A DNA stretch of 64,000 nt from Streptomyces sp. TLI_146 (GTDB lineage Bacteria > Actinomycetota > Actinomycetes > Streptomycetales > Streptomycetaceae), in assembly GCF_002846415.1 (NCBI RefSeq), contig NZ_PJMX01000001.1, positions 5,828,001 to 5,892,000 on the forward strand, in the 5' to 3' direction. A program made the translations under genes and the position numbers. Below the pieces are notes generated by a model that was not told the DNA's origin, did not search any database, and worked only from the letters and a program-made list of their open reading frames with translations. Below are positions 32,701 to 41,209 of the stretch, piece after piece. How positions within the stretch are numbered: the first letter of the stretch is position 1; every line of letters begins with the position of its first letter.

Positions 32701-33339
32701 GCGGACCTGGCCGTGCTGATGGAGCGGCTGGACTCGGTGTGGGACGCGCTGGCCTTCGACGCGCCCTGGAAGTCGGTCCAGGAGAAGAACAACGCGCGCG
32801 TGGCGCTGGAGCGCTTCCTGCGCTGGCACACCCTCGACCGGGCGGGCCGCACCCCCGTCGCCACCGAGCACGACTTCGACGTGACGCTGGAGGCGGGCGA
32901 GTACGAGGTCCGCATCCGCGGCTCCATGGACCGGGTCGAGCAGGACGAGGCGGGCCGCGCCTACGTGGTCGACTTCAAGACCGGCAAACAGGCGCCCACC
33001 GCGAGCGAGGTGGCCGCCCATCCGCAGCTGGCGGTCTACCAGCTGGCGGTCGAGCGGGGCGCGGTCGACGAGGCGTTCGCGGGCGAGCGCCCCGCGCCCG
33101 GCGGCGCCGAACTGGTCCATCTGCGCCAGGCCGCCCCCAAGAAGGAAGGCGGTGAGGCGTACCCGAAGGTGCAGGCGCAGGAGCCGCTGGCGGGGGAGTG
33201 GGTCGGCGACCTCCTCGCCACGGCGGCGGGCCGCGTCCTGGACGAGCACTTCACCCCGAACCCGGGCCAGCACTGCACGAACTGCACGTTCCGTACGTCG
33301 TGCTCGGCCCAGCCGGAGGGGCGGCAGGTGCTGGAGTGA
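29719..33339 (+). CDS. adnA: AdnA-like helicase-nuclease subunit (UvrD motor plus Fe-S RecB nuclease)
   Basis: A 1206-residue protein. The N-terminal UvrD-type motor has Walker A GPGTGKTT at about 58-65, DEYQDTDPAQ at about 280, and LMTAHRSKGLEW and YVAATRARDRL further on. The C-terminal RecB-like nuclease has VDFKTGKQ at about 1083. Four cysteines in the Fe-S pattern, C in NTCALQWF (about 955) and CTNCTFRTSC (about 1186-1195), clamp the nuclease domain. AdnAB resects double-strand ends in actinobacteria. A Gly/Ala/Asp-rich insertion of about 100 residues (479-582) interrupts motor domain 2. Start GTG 29719 with AGGACCGG upstream. The partner gene follows after a lipoprotein gene. Confidence 0.85.
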   Translation: MSSSSFTGRTTYPQVRRRSAGAYRLVRTPLSPVDPPLLDARQRAVVDHDRGPLLVLAGPGTGKTTTLVEAVAARVAAGTDPERILVLTFSRKAAVELRDRMALRLGGTRGPQATTFHSYCYALVRAHQDADLFAEPLRLLSGPEQDVAVRDLLAGQLGLEREGLAPVRWPDELRACLTTRGFADEVRAVLARSRELGLGPDSLADFARRTGRPDWRAAAAFLAEYLDVLDLQGVLDYAELVHRAVLLAERAPHSAASSHVSSSAPPYGPAPADAYDAVFVDEYQDTDPAQVRLLRALAGGGRTLVAFGDPDQSIYAFRGADVNGILDFPDTFRRADGTPAPVEVLTTSRRSGEALLAATRLLTRRMPMPRLPSEKVRAHRELAAVRAGGRVEAYTYPTASTELENIADIVRRAHLEEGVPWRDMAVLTRAGTRALPALRRALTSAGVPVEVDGTDIPLRHQPAVTPLLTALRAVATAALPGAAQGGGEGLGAVAAADGDAAEGGPVGGVGSEGVGSEGEADAADDVATADGLVTAAVGEGAVHGRAADGGGSAADGGSADDGGSADGPDTASGGDTTDDTPPTWLDPETALDLLTSPLGGMDSADIRRLGRALRDEERAAGNRVPPPSDVLLARVLAEPERLVAHDPAYARGAQRLSALLRKARELLEGGGTAAEALWELWSGTPWPQRLERAALRGGTAGRNADRDLDAVCALFDTAARAEERTGGRGALNFLEEIDAQDIAADTLTRRAVRPDAVRLMTAHRSKGLEWSLVVVAGVQEGLWPDLRRRGSLLEADRIGRDGLAEPLTPGALLAEERRLFYVAATRARDRLVVTAVKAPADDGDQPSRFLAELGEEPKDITGRPRRPLAVAALVAELRATTVDPEASEALRDAAARRLARLAALTDDEGQPMVPAAHPYRWWGLNEPTRSAVPLRDRDHPVVLSGSALDQLANTCALQWFLGREVKADAPATAAQGFGNVVHVLADEVASGRTPADLAVLMERLDSVWDALAFDAPWKSVQEKNNARVALERFLRWHTLDRAGRTPVATEHDFDVTLEAGEYEVRIRGSMDRVEQDEAGRAYVVDFKTGKQAPTASEVAAHPQLAVYQLAVERGAVDEAFAGERPAPGGAELVHLRQAAPKKEGGEAYPKVQAQEPLAGEWVGDLLATAAGRVLDEHFTPNPGQHCTNCTFRTSCSAQPEGRQVLE

Positions 33340-33424
33340 CGGATGTGGGGGCGGGGGCGCTGTATTGATGGGGCCACGACAGGCGCACAATGTCGCGGGT
33401 CCATCGGTCTGCGAGGAGAGACAC

Positions 33425-34327
33425 ATGTGGGTCAGTCGGAAGGTTCTGGGCATCGCGGTGGTCTGTACGACCGCCGTCGCCGCTCTTGCGGGTTGCGACA
33501 AGGACGGTGACAACAAGGCCAAGGACGTTTCCGAGGCCAAGAAGCCGTCCGCGACGGCTTCCCCCACACCCGCGGACCCGTTCGCGGGGATGACCCCCGA
33601 CGCGATCGCCGAGAAGGCGGTCGGCGTGACGAAGGCGGCGAACACCGTCAAGGTGTCCGGCGCGGGCATCTCCGACGGCGAGCACATGGCCCTTGAGGTC
33701 ACGGTCACCCGCCAGGGCGACTGCTCCGGTAAGGCGACCGTCAAGGGCGGCACGGTCCACCTGCTCAAGGCCGACGCCAAGTCCTTCTACATGAAGGGCG
33801 ACGAGAAGTTCTACCGGGCCATCGCCCAGAAGGACGGCACCCCCAAGCGCAAGGCCGACGCCATGATCGAGGTCCTCAAGGGCCGCTGGATGAAGATGCC
33901 CGCGGACGCCCCGGCGAAGTCGAAGAAGAGCCACGGCAAGGCGTCCGGCGACGGCATGGGCGAGTTCTGCGTGCTCTCCGAGATCGTCGCGGGCATGGAC
34001 GACGACAAGGGCGACCGCACCGGGATGACCAAGGGCGCCGACACCGTCGTCGCCGGTGTGCCCGCCGTCACCCTCGCCAAGAAGAAGAGCGACGGCTCCA
34101 CCGTGACGATGTACGTCGCCAAGCAGGGACCGGCCCGGCTGCTGAAGGTCGCCGAGACGGGCGGCGACGAGCCGGGCACCGTCACCTTCGGTGACTACGA
34201 CAAGCCGGTGACGATCACTGCGCCGCCCGCCGACCAGGTCATGGACCTGGAGAAGCTGGGCATGAAGCCCGGCGGCGGCTCCGGCTCCGGCTCCGGCTCC
34301 GGCGGGACCGGCGAGCTGAAGGCCTGA
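33425..34327 (+). CDS. Lipoprotein of unknown function (LppX/LprG-like appearance)
   Basis: A 300-residue exported lipoprotein. The signal peptide is followed by lipobox AALAGC (Cys about 24), then a charged linker and a domain with repeated KADAKSFYMKG-type strands, resembling the LppX/LprF-like beta-sheet lipoproteins of actinobacteria. The tail is Gly/Ser-rich. The ATG has GAGGAGAG at eight bases. It sits between two helicase-nuclease genes yet is clearly a surface protein, so its location probably does not reflect a shared function. Confidence 0.78.
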   Translation: MWVSRKVLGIAVVCTTAVAALAGCDKDGDNKAKDVSEAKKPSATASPTPADPFAGMTPDAIAEKAVGVTKAANTVKVSGAGISDGEHMALEVTVTRQGDCSGKATVKGGTVHLLKADAKSFYMKGDEKFYRAIAQKDGTPKRKADAMIEVLKGRWMKMPADAPAKSKKSHGKASGDGMGEFCVLSEIVAGMDDDKGDRTGMTKGADTVVAGVPAVTLAKKKSDGSTVTMYVAKQGPARLLKVAETGGDEPGTVTFGDYDKPVTITAPPADQVMDLEKLGMKPGGGSGSGSGSGGTGELKA

Positions 34328-34420
34328 CACCCGGGCGCCCCCCGGCCGCGGGTGCGGGGAGCGTCACACCGGCACCGACGGGGACCACGGTTGTCAGTGG
34401 CCCCCGTTAGCCTCTCTGGG

Positions 34421-37400
34421 GTGCCCCTCCTCACCGACCCCGAAGAGCTCAAGGAGCTCCTCGGCATCCCGTTCACCCCGGAGCAGACGGCGTGCATCAC
34501 CGCCCCGCCCGCCCCGCAGGTCGTCGTGGCCGGCGCCGGGTCCGGGAAGACCACCGTCATGGCGGCCCGGGTGGTCTGGCTGGTCGGCACCGGGCAGGTC
34601 GCCCCCGAGCAGGTCCTCGGACTGACCTTCACCAACAAGGCCGCGGGCGAGCTCGCCGAGCGGGTCCGCACCGCCCTGGTCCGCGCGGGCATCACCGACC
34701 CGGACGCGATCGACCCCGACAACCCCCCGGGCGAGCCCCGGATCTCGACGTACCACGCGTTCGCCGGACAGCTCCTGACCGATCACGGCCTGCGGATAGG
34801 GCTGGAGCCCACCTCCCGGCTGCTCGCCGACGCCACCCGCTACCAGCTCGCGGCCCGCGTGCTGCGCGAGGCGCCCGGCCCGTACCCCGCGCTGACCAAG
34901 TCCTTCGCCTCCCTGGTCAGCGACCTGCTGGCGCTGGACGCGGAGCTCGCCGAGCACCTCGTACGACCGCAGGAGCTGCGGGCGTACGACCGGGAGCTGC
35001 TCCGCGCCCTGGAGGGCGCCAGGCTCAGCAACGCGGATCTGCGCAAGGTGCCCGAAGCAGCCGAGGGGCGGCTGGAACTCCTCGACCTCACCGTCCGTTA
35101 CCGGGATGCCAAGAAATCCCGTGACCTGCTCGACTTCGGCGACCAGATCGCGCTCTCCGCCGAGCTCGCCCTCACCCGCCCCGAGGTCGGCCGGATCCTG
35201 CGCGACGAGTTCCGCGTCGTGCTGCTCGACGAGTACCAGGACACGTCGGTCGCCCAGCGCCGGCTGCTCGCCGCCCTTTTCGGCGGCGGCACCGGACACG
35301 CGGTGACCGCCGTCGGCGACCCCTGCCAGGCCATCTACGGCTGGCGCGGCGCCTCAGTGGCCAACCTGGACGACTTCCCGCGCCACTTCCCGTACGAGGA
35401 CGGCAGCCCGGCCGCCCGCCACTCGCTCAGCGAGAACCGCCGCAGCGGCGGCCGTCTGCTCACCCTCGCCAACTCGCTGGCCGCGCCGCTGCGCGCGATG
35501 CACGCGGGCGTGGAGGCGCTGCGCCCCGCCCCAGGCGCCGAGCGCGACGGCACGGTCCGCATCGCCCTGCTCGACACCCACCAGGAGGAGATCGACTGGC
35601 TCGCGGACTCCCTGGCGCACCTGGTCCGCACCGGCAAGGAGCCCGGCGAGATCGCCGTCCTGTGCCGGACCGCGGGCGACTTCCCGCAGATCCAGGGCGC
35701 GCTCGTCGCGCGCGACATCCCCGTCGAGGTCGTCGGCCTCTCCGGGCTGCTCCACCTGCCCGAGGTCGCCGACCTGGTGGCGGTCTGCGAAGTCCTCCAG
35801 GACCCGGGCGCCAACGCCTCCCTGGTCCGCGTCCTGACCGGCCCCCGCTGGCGCATCGGCCCCCGCGACCTCGCCCTGCTCGGCCGCCGCGCCCGCCATC
35901 TCGTACGGCGCGAGAGGGCCGGATCGGACGACCCGGACCAGCGGCTCGCGGACGCCGTGGAAGGCGTCGACCCGGCCGAGGTGATCTCCCTCGCGGACGC
36001 GCTCGACACCTTCCTGGAGTCGGGTGACGGCGAGGACGACGGGCTGCCCTTCTCGGCCGAGGCGCGGGTCCGCTTCGCCCGGCTCGCCGCCGAGCTGCGC
36101 GATCTGCGCCGCTCGCTCGCCGACCCGCTGATGGACGTGCTCCACCGCGTGCTCACCACCACCGGCCTGGAGGTCGAGCTCTCGGCCTCGCCGCACGCCC
36201 TGGCCGCCCGCCGCCGCGAGACCCTCGCCAACTTCCTGGACATAGCGGCGGGGTTCGCGGCCCTCGACGGCGAGGCCTCCCTGCTGGCCTTCCTCGGCTT
36301 CCTGCGCACCGCCGCCCAGTACGAGAAGGGCCTGGACAACGCCCTGCCCGGCGGCGAGAACACGGTGAAGGTGCTCACCGCCCACAAGTCCAAAGGACTT
36401 GAGTGGGACGTGGTCGCCGTCCCCGGCCTGGTCAACGGAACGTTCCCCTCCACCCAGTCGCGGGAGGCCTGGACGGCCCAGGCCAAGGTCCTTCCGCACG
36501 CGCTGCGCGGCGACGCCCCCACCCTCCCGGCCACTCCGGAGTGGGACGCCAAGGGCCTCAAGGCCTTCAAGGAGGAGCTCAAGGAGCACCAGCACACCGA
36601 GGAACTGCGCCTGGGCTACGTCACGTTCACGCGCCCCCGCTCGCTGCTCCTCGGCTCGGGCCACTGGTGGGGCCCGAGCCAGAAGAAGCCGCGCGGCCCG
36701 TCCGAGTTCCTCCAGGCGCTGTACGCCCACTGCGAGGCGGGCCACGGCGAGATCGAGGCCTGGGCGGATGCCCCGGCCGAGGACGCCGAGAACCCGGCCC
36801 TGAGCGAGTCGGCCGCCACGCACGCGTGGCCGCTCCCGCTCGACCCGACGTCCCTGGCCCGCCGAAGGGCGGCGGCCGAGACGGTCCTGGCGTACCTGGA
36901 CGCGGAGGGGGCGGCCGGTGCGGAAGAGTCGCACTACGCGCGCGAGGACTCGGTCCACGCGCGCGTGGCGGACGACCTCTCCTACGAAGCCGACTTCCCC
37001 CACGAGACCGACTTCCCCTACGAGGACGGTCTCTACGAGGACGACCCGCTGCCGCCCGAAGGCTCCGGCGCTTTCGACGACTTCGACAGCTTCGACGCCT
37101 ACGGTGACGCGGACGACCTGGATGTCCTCTCCGCGCTGGAGGACGGCTGGGAGAGCCTGCCGACCCAGCGCCCGGTACCGGCGGAACACGTGGCACCGGC
37201 GGAACACGCGGAATCGGCGGGGCGCCTCGCACCGCCCCAGTGCCCCGCCCCGACCCAGCCCTCCGCACTGCCCGACGCCCACGCGCGCGCAGACGTCCCC
37301 GCCCAGCCCTCCCGCCCGCGTACTGACGCCCGTACCGACCGCGCCCCGCAGGAGCCGCCCGCCCTCACCCCCGAGGAGCGCCGCGCCATCGCCTCCTGGG

Positions 37401-38170
37401 ACCGCGACCTGGAGGCGCTCACCACCGAGCTCCGCCGCGCCCGCGCCACGAGCCGCGAAGTCCCGGTGCCGCCCTCGCTCACCGCCTCCGACCTGCTGAG
37501 ACTGGCCGCGGACCCGGACGGCTTCGCCCAGGAGCTGGCCCGGCCGATGCCGAAGCCGCCGCAGCCCGCCGCCCGCCGCGGCACCCGGTTCCACGCCTGG
37601 GTGGAATCCCGCTTCGAGGAGCTGCCGCTGCCCATGCTCGGCCCCGACGAGCTCCCCGGCGGCGACGAGAGCGACGCCGACATCGCGGACGAGCGGGATC
37701 TGGCGGCCCTCAAGGAGGCGTTCGAGCGCTCCCCGTACGCCCGGCGCACCCCGCTCCGCACCGAAGCGCCCGTCCAGCTCACGCTGGCGGGCCGGGTCAT
37801 CCGCGGCCGGATCGACGCCGTGTACCCGGGCGAGCGGCCGGGCACGTACGAGATCGTCGACTGGAAGACCGGCCGCGGTGCCACCGGCGACCCGCTCCAG
37901 CTCGCCGTCTACCGGCTCGCCTGGGCCGAGCAGCACGGCGTCCCGCTGGAATCCGTTACGGCCGCCTTCCTGTACGTACGTACAGGGGAGACGGTCCGCC
38001 CCGCCCGCCTCCCGGGCCGTGCCGAGCTGGAGCGGATCCTGCTGGGGGAGAGCGGCGGAACGGGCGGCGGCCGGGCCGAGCACGGGCACGCGCGCGAGGA
38101 GCCTGCCCCCGCGGCCCCGCACGGACCGACCGGGACACCGGCGGACATGCCACCACCAGCGGCCGGATAG
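34421..38170 (+). CDS. adnB: AdnB-like helicase-nuclease subunit
   Basis: A 1249-residue protein. The start LTDPEELKELLGIPFTPEQT matches the mycobacterial AdnB N-terminus. Motor motifs are Walker A GAGSGKTT (about 38-45), LTFTNKAAGEL, DEYQDTSVAQRR, GDPCQAIYGWRGAS and TAHKSKGLEWDVV. The C-terminal RecB nuclease has RGTRFHAWVE (about 1052), GRIDAVYPG (about 1129) and IVDWKTGRG (about 1144), without a cysteine cluster. A long acidic, Pro-rich insertion (about 826-976) precedes the nuclease domain. I start it at a GTG; a TAGCCT box ends seven bases upstream, so it may be leaderless. Confidence 0.85.
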   Translation: MPLLTDPEELKELLGIPFTPEQTACITAPPAPQVVVAGAGSGKTTVMAARVVWLVGTGQVAPEQVLGLTFTNKAAGELAERVRTALVRAGITDPDAIDPDNPPGEPRISTYHAFAGQLLTDHGLRIGLEPTSRLLADATRYQLAARVLREAPGPYPALTKSFASLVSDLLALDAELAEHLVRPQELRAYDRELLRALEGARLSNADLRKVPEAAEGRLELLDLTVRYRDAKKSRDLLDFGDQIALSAELALTRPEVGRILRDEFRVVLLDEYQDTSVAQRRLLAALFGGGTGHAVTAVGDPCQAIYGWRGASVANLDDFPRHFPYEDGSPAARHSLSENRRSGGRLLTLANSLAAPLRAMHAGVEALRPAPGAERDGTVRIALLDTHQEEIDWLADSLAHLVRTGKEPGEIAVLCRTAGDFPQIQGALVARDIPVEVVGLSGLLHLPEVADLVAVCEVLQDPGANASLVRVLTGPRWRIGPRDLALLGRRARHLVRRERAGSDDPDQRLADAVEGVDPAEVISLADALDTFLESGDGEDDGLPFSAEARVRFARLAAELRDLRRSLADPLMDVLHRVLTTTGLEVELSASPHALAARRRETLANFLDIAAGFAALDGEASLLAFLGFLRTAAQYEKGLDNALPGGENTVKVLTAHKSKGLEWDVVAVPGLVNGTFPSTQSREAWTAQAKVLPHALRGDAPTLPATPEWDAKGLKAFKEELKEHQHTEELRLGYVTFTRPRSLLLGSGHWWGPSQKKPRGPSEFLQALYAHCEAGHGEIEAWADAPAEDAENPALSESAATHAWPLPLDPTSLARRRAAAETVLAYLDAEGAAGAEESHYAREDSVHARVADDLSYEADFPHETDFPYEDGLYEDDPLPPEGSGAFDDFDSFDAYGDADDLDVLSALEDGWESLPTQRPVPAEHVAPAEHAESAGRLAPPQCPAPTQPSALPDAHARADVPAQPSRPRTDARTDRAPQEPPALTPEERRAIASWDRDLEALTTELRRARATSREVPVPPSLTASDLLRLAADPDGFAQELARPMPKPPQPAARRGTRFHAWVESRFEELPLPMLGPDELPGGDESDADIADERDLAALKEAFERSPYARRTPLRTEAPVQLTLAGRVIRGRIDAVYPGERPGTYEIVDWKTGRGATGDPLQLAVYRLAWAEQHGVPLESVTAAFLYVRTGETVRPARLPGRAELERILLGESGGTGGGRAEHGHAREEPAPAAPHGPTGTPADMPPPAAG

Positions 38171-38180
38171 GCTCAATGGC

Positions 38181-39599
38181 ATGAGCGAGACCCCGGACAG
38201 CGCCGTCCAGACCGCAGCCGACGACACGGTGCGCGCGTACATCGAGCAGCATCGCGCCGCCTTCCTCGGCGACCTCGCGCAGTGGCTGCGGATCCCGTCC
38301 GTGTCGGCCCAGCCCGAGCACGACGGCGACGTACGGCGCAGCGCCGACTGGCTGGCCGCCAAGCTCAAGGAGACCGGCTTCCCGGTCACCGAGGTCCTGC
38401 CGACCCCGGGCGCCCCGGCCGTCTACGCGGAGTGGCCCTCCGGCGACCCCGAGGCCCCCACCGTGCTCGTCTACGGCCACCACGACGTGCAGCCCGCCGC
38501 GCGCGAGGACGGCTGGCACACCGAGCCCTTCGAGCCGGAGCTGCGCGACGGCCGGCTGTACGGGCGGGGCGCGGCCGACGACAAGGGCCAGGTGTTCTTC
38601 CACACCCTGGGCGTGCGGGCGCACCTCGCCGCCACCGGCCGCACCGCGCCCGCCGTCAACCTCAAGCTCCTGGTCGAGGGCGAGGAGGAGTCCGGCTCGC
38701 CGAACTTCCGCGCTCTCGTCGAGGCACACGCCGACCGCTTCGCCGCCGACGCCGTGATCGTCTCCGACACCGGCATGTGGTCGGAGAACACACCTACGGT
38801 GTGCACGGGCATGCGCGGCCTCGCCGAGTGCGAGATCCGGCTGTACGGACCGGACCAGGACATCCACTCCGGCTCCTTCGGCGGCGCCGTGCCCAACCCG
38901 GCCACCGCCGCCGCCCGCCTGGTCGCGGCGCTGCACGACGCCGACGAGCGGGTAGCCGTGCCCGGCTTCTACGACGGCATCGCCGAGCTGACGGACGCCG
39001 AGCGCGAACTCGTCGCCGAGCTGCCCTTCGACGAGGCCGAGTGGCTGCGCACCGCCAAGTCCCGCGCCACCCACGGCGAAGCCGGATACTCGACCCTCGA
39101 ACGCGTCTGGGCCCGGCCGACCGCCGAGGTCAACGGCATCGGCGGCGGCTACCAGGGCCCTGGCGGCAAGACCGTCATCCCGTCCTCGGCGATGGTGAAG
39201 CTGTCGTTCCGGCTGGTCGCCGGGCAGGACCCGGAACGGATCGAGAAGCTCGTCACGCAGTGGGCCGCCGACCAGGTCCCGGCCGGCATCCGGCACGAGA
39301 TCACCTTCAGCGCGGGCACCCGCCCCTGCCTGACGCCGCTGGACCACCCCGCCCTGCAGTCCGTCGTACGGGCCATGGGCCGCGCCTTCGGCCAGAAGAT
39401 CCGCTTCACGCGCGAGGGCGGCTCCGGCCCGGCCGCCGACCTCCAGGACGTACTCGGCGCCCCGGTGCTCTTCCTGGGGATCTCCGTCCCGTCCGACGGC
39501 TGGCACGCGCCCAACGAGAAGGTCGAGGTCGACCTCCTCCTCAAGGGCGTCGAGACCACCGCCCACCTGTGGGGCGACCTCGCCGCCGTACGGCGGTGA
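38181..39599 (+). CDS. M20-family dipeptidase
   Basis: A 472-residue cytosolic zinc peptidase. Metal-site motifs are YGHHDVQPA near residue 98, GRGAADDKGQV near residue 131, LVEGEEESGSPN and a late GGSGPAADLQDVLG. Family M20 enzymes cleave dipeptides such as cysteinylglycine or beta-Ala-His. It begins at the ATG at 38181. No ribosome site is seen, but TAGGCT ends seven bases before the ATG, suggesting a leaderless transcript separate from adnB, whose stop is only 10 bases upstream. Confidence 0.9.
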   Translation: MSETPDSAVQTAADDTVRAYIEQHRAAFLGDLAQWLRIPSVSAQPEHDGDVRRSADWLAAKLKETGFPVTEVLPTPGAPAVYAEWPSGDPEAPTVLVYGHHDVQPAAREDGWHTEPFEPELRDGRLYGRGAADDKGQVFFHTLGVRAHLAATGRTAPAVNLKLLVEGEEESGSPNFRALVEAHADRFAADAVIVSDTGMWSENTPTVCTGMRGLAECEIRLYGPDQDIHSGSFGGAVPNPATAAARLVAALHDADERVAVPGFYDGIAELTDAERELVAELPFDEAEWLRTAKSRATHGEAGYSTLERVWARPTAEVNGIGGGYQGPGGKTVIPSSAMVKLSFRLVAGQDPERIEKLVTQWAADQVPAGIRHEITFSAGTRPCLTPLDHPALQSVVRAMGRAFGQKIRFTREGGSGPAADLQDVLGAPVLFLGISVPSDGWHAPNEKVEVDLLLKGVETTAHLWGDLAAVRR

Positions 39600-39674
39600 A
39601 GGGCCGCGGCCCCGCCGCACCACCGCCGAACGAACACCGCTGAACCCATCCACCCGGGGGAGTTGGAAGCACCT

Positions 39675-40646
39675 GTGAGCACCACCAGCACCACCAGCAG
39701 TGACGCCACCGCGGACCGGCCGATCGGCCTCGCCACGCCCATCAGCCTCACCGAGGCGAGCGGCATCGACCGCGCCGCCCACCACCGCCTGGACGAGGCC
39801 TGGCTGGCGGCGGCCTGGAGCCACCCGACGACCAGGGTCTTCGTCGTCTCCGGCGGTCAGGTCCTGATCGACGACACCGCCGACGGCCGTACGGAACTCG
39901 TGATGACCCCGGCCTTCGAGGCCCCCGTCACCGAGACCCACCGCTACTTCCTGGGCACCGACGACGACGGCGTCAGCTACTTCGCGCTCCAGAAGGACTC
40001 CCTCCCGGGCCGGATGGACCAGTCCGCGCGCGCGGCGGGCCTGCGCGAGGCCGGGCTGCTCCTGTCGCCCCGCGACACCGGCCTGATGGTCCACGCCGTC
40101 GCCCTGGAGAACTGGCAGCGGCTGCACCGCTTCTGCTCCCGCTGCGGCGAGCGCACGGTCATCGCGGCCGCCGGCCACATCCGCCGCTGCCAGGCGTGCG
40201 GCGCCGAGCACTACCCGCGCACCGACCCGGCCGTGATCATGCTGGTCACGGACGAGCAGGACCGCGCGCTGCTCGGCCGCCAGGTGCACTGGCCGGAGGG
40301 CCGCTTCTCCACCCTGGCCGGCTTCGTCGAGCCCGGCGAGTCCATCGAGCAGTCGGTGCGCCGCGAGGTCTTCGAGGAGGCGGGCGTCACGGTCGGCGAG
40401 GTCGAGTACGTCGCCAGCCAGCCCTGGCCGTTCCCGTCCAGCCTGATGCTCGGCTTCATGGCGCACGCCACGTCGTCCGAGATCAACGTGGACGGCGAGG
40501 AGATCCACGAGGCCCGCTGGTTCTCCCGCGAGGACCTGCGCGCCGCCTTCGAGTCGGGCGAGGTCCTGCCGCCGTACGGCATCTCGATCGCGGCCCGCCT
40601 CATCGAGCTCTGGTACGGCAAGCCGCTGCCCAGGCCCACGCACTGA
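39675..40646 (+). CDS. nudC: NAD(+) diphosphatase (NudC)
   Basis: A 323-residue NUDIX hydrolase that cuts NADH or NAD to NMN and AMP and can remove NAD caps from RNA. It has the zinc ribbon CSRCGER...CQACGAEHYPR and the NUDIX box GFVEPGESIEQSVRREVFEE, followed by the NADH-specificity segment SQPWPFPSSLMLGF. GTG start at 39675 with TTGGAAG upstream. It is convergent with the mycoredoxin gene; the two share a bidirectional terminator. The mycobacterial orthologue has the same neighbour. Confidence 0.93.
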   Translation: MSTTSTTSSDATADRPIGLATPISLTEASGIDRAAHHRLDEAWLAAAWSHPTTRVFVVSGGQVLIDDTADGRTELVMTPAFEAPVTETHRYFLGTDDDGVSYFALQKDSLPGRMDQSARAAGLREAGLLLSPRDTGLMVHAVALENWQRLHRFCSRCGERTVIAAAGHIRRCQACGAEHYPRTDPAVIMLVTDEQDRALLGRQVHWPEGRFSTLAGFVEPGESIEQSVRREVFEEAGVTVGEVEYVASQPWPFPSSLMLGFMAHATSSEINVDGEEIHEARWFSREDLRAAFESGEVLPPYGISIAARLIELWYGKPLPRPTH

Positions 40647-40674
40647 TCCCGGCGCCCACGCGCCCCGGCACACG

Positions 40675-40705
40675 GAGGGCCCCCACCGCACCGGTGGGGG
40701 CCCTC
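40675..40705. terminator. Bidirectional terminator between nudC and mrx1
   Basis: A perfect 14-bp GC stem (GAGGGCCCCCACCG / CGGTGGGGGCCCTC) with a three-base loop, placed midway between two convergent genes. Confidence 0.8.
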
Positions 40706-40727
40706 TACGCGCGCGTGGAGCGGAGGC

Positions 40728-40970
40728 TCAGGCGCCTATCTTCTGCTTGACCTGCGCGAGCGACGGGTTCGTCAGCGTCGAGCCGTCGGCGAAGAGCACG
40801 GTCGGCACCGTCTGGTTGCCCCCGTTGGCCTTCTCGACGAACGCCGCCGACTCCGGGTCCTGCTCGATGTTGATCTCGTTGTACGCGATGCCCTCGCGGT
40901 CCATCTGGCTCTTCAGCCGACGGCAGTAGCCGCACCACGTGGTGCTGTACATCGTCACAGTGCCCGGCAT
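40728..40970 (-). CDS. mrx1: Mycoredoxin (glutaredoxin-family, Mrx1)
   Basis: An 80-residue thioredoxin-fold protein with active site WCGYC (residues 12-16), cis-proline motif TVPTVLFADG and no other domains. Mycoredoxins reduce mycothiol-mixed disulphides, replacing glutaredoxins in actinobacteria. The CGYC motif and position between nudC and uvrD2 match mycobacterial Mrx1. The ATG is preceded by AGGAG at about 10 bases. It is divergent from uvrD2. Confidence 0.92.
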   Translation of the reverse strand: MPGTVTMYSTTWCGYCRRLKSQMDREGIAYNEINIEQDPESAAFVEKANGGNQTVPTVLFADGSTLTNPSLAQVKQKIGA

Positions 40971-41209
40971 GCTCTCGCACTCCTCATGTTCGGCTCGGTG
41001 GGGTGGATCTTGGTCGGTGGCCCTCAGCGGGTGAGCGCCAAGGGGAGAACGTACGCGATCGGGCCGCCATTCCCGACCGATACGCGGAGACAGCCCGAAG
41101 GCGGCGGGGGAGACAGCGGGGGGACAGCGGCGAGGTATTAGTACGACCAATCCCGCCCCCTGTGGACAACGCGTCCCGTCCGCCTCCGCCGACCTGGCAG
41201 CATGGCGGG

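Noticed and set aside
29719-38170. AdnA/AdnB and neighbours as a phage-defence island
   Set aside because: They match the conserved chromosomal repair pair with the standard neighbours nudC, mycoredoxin and uvrD2, with no mobility genes or methylases.
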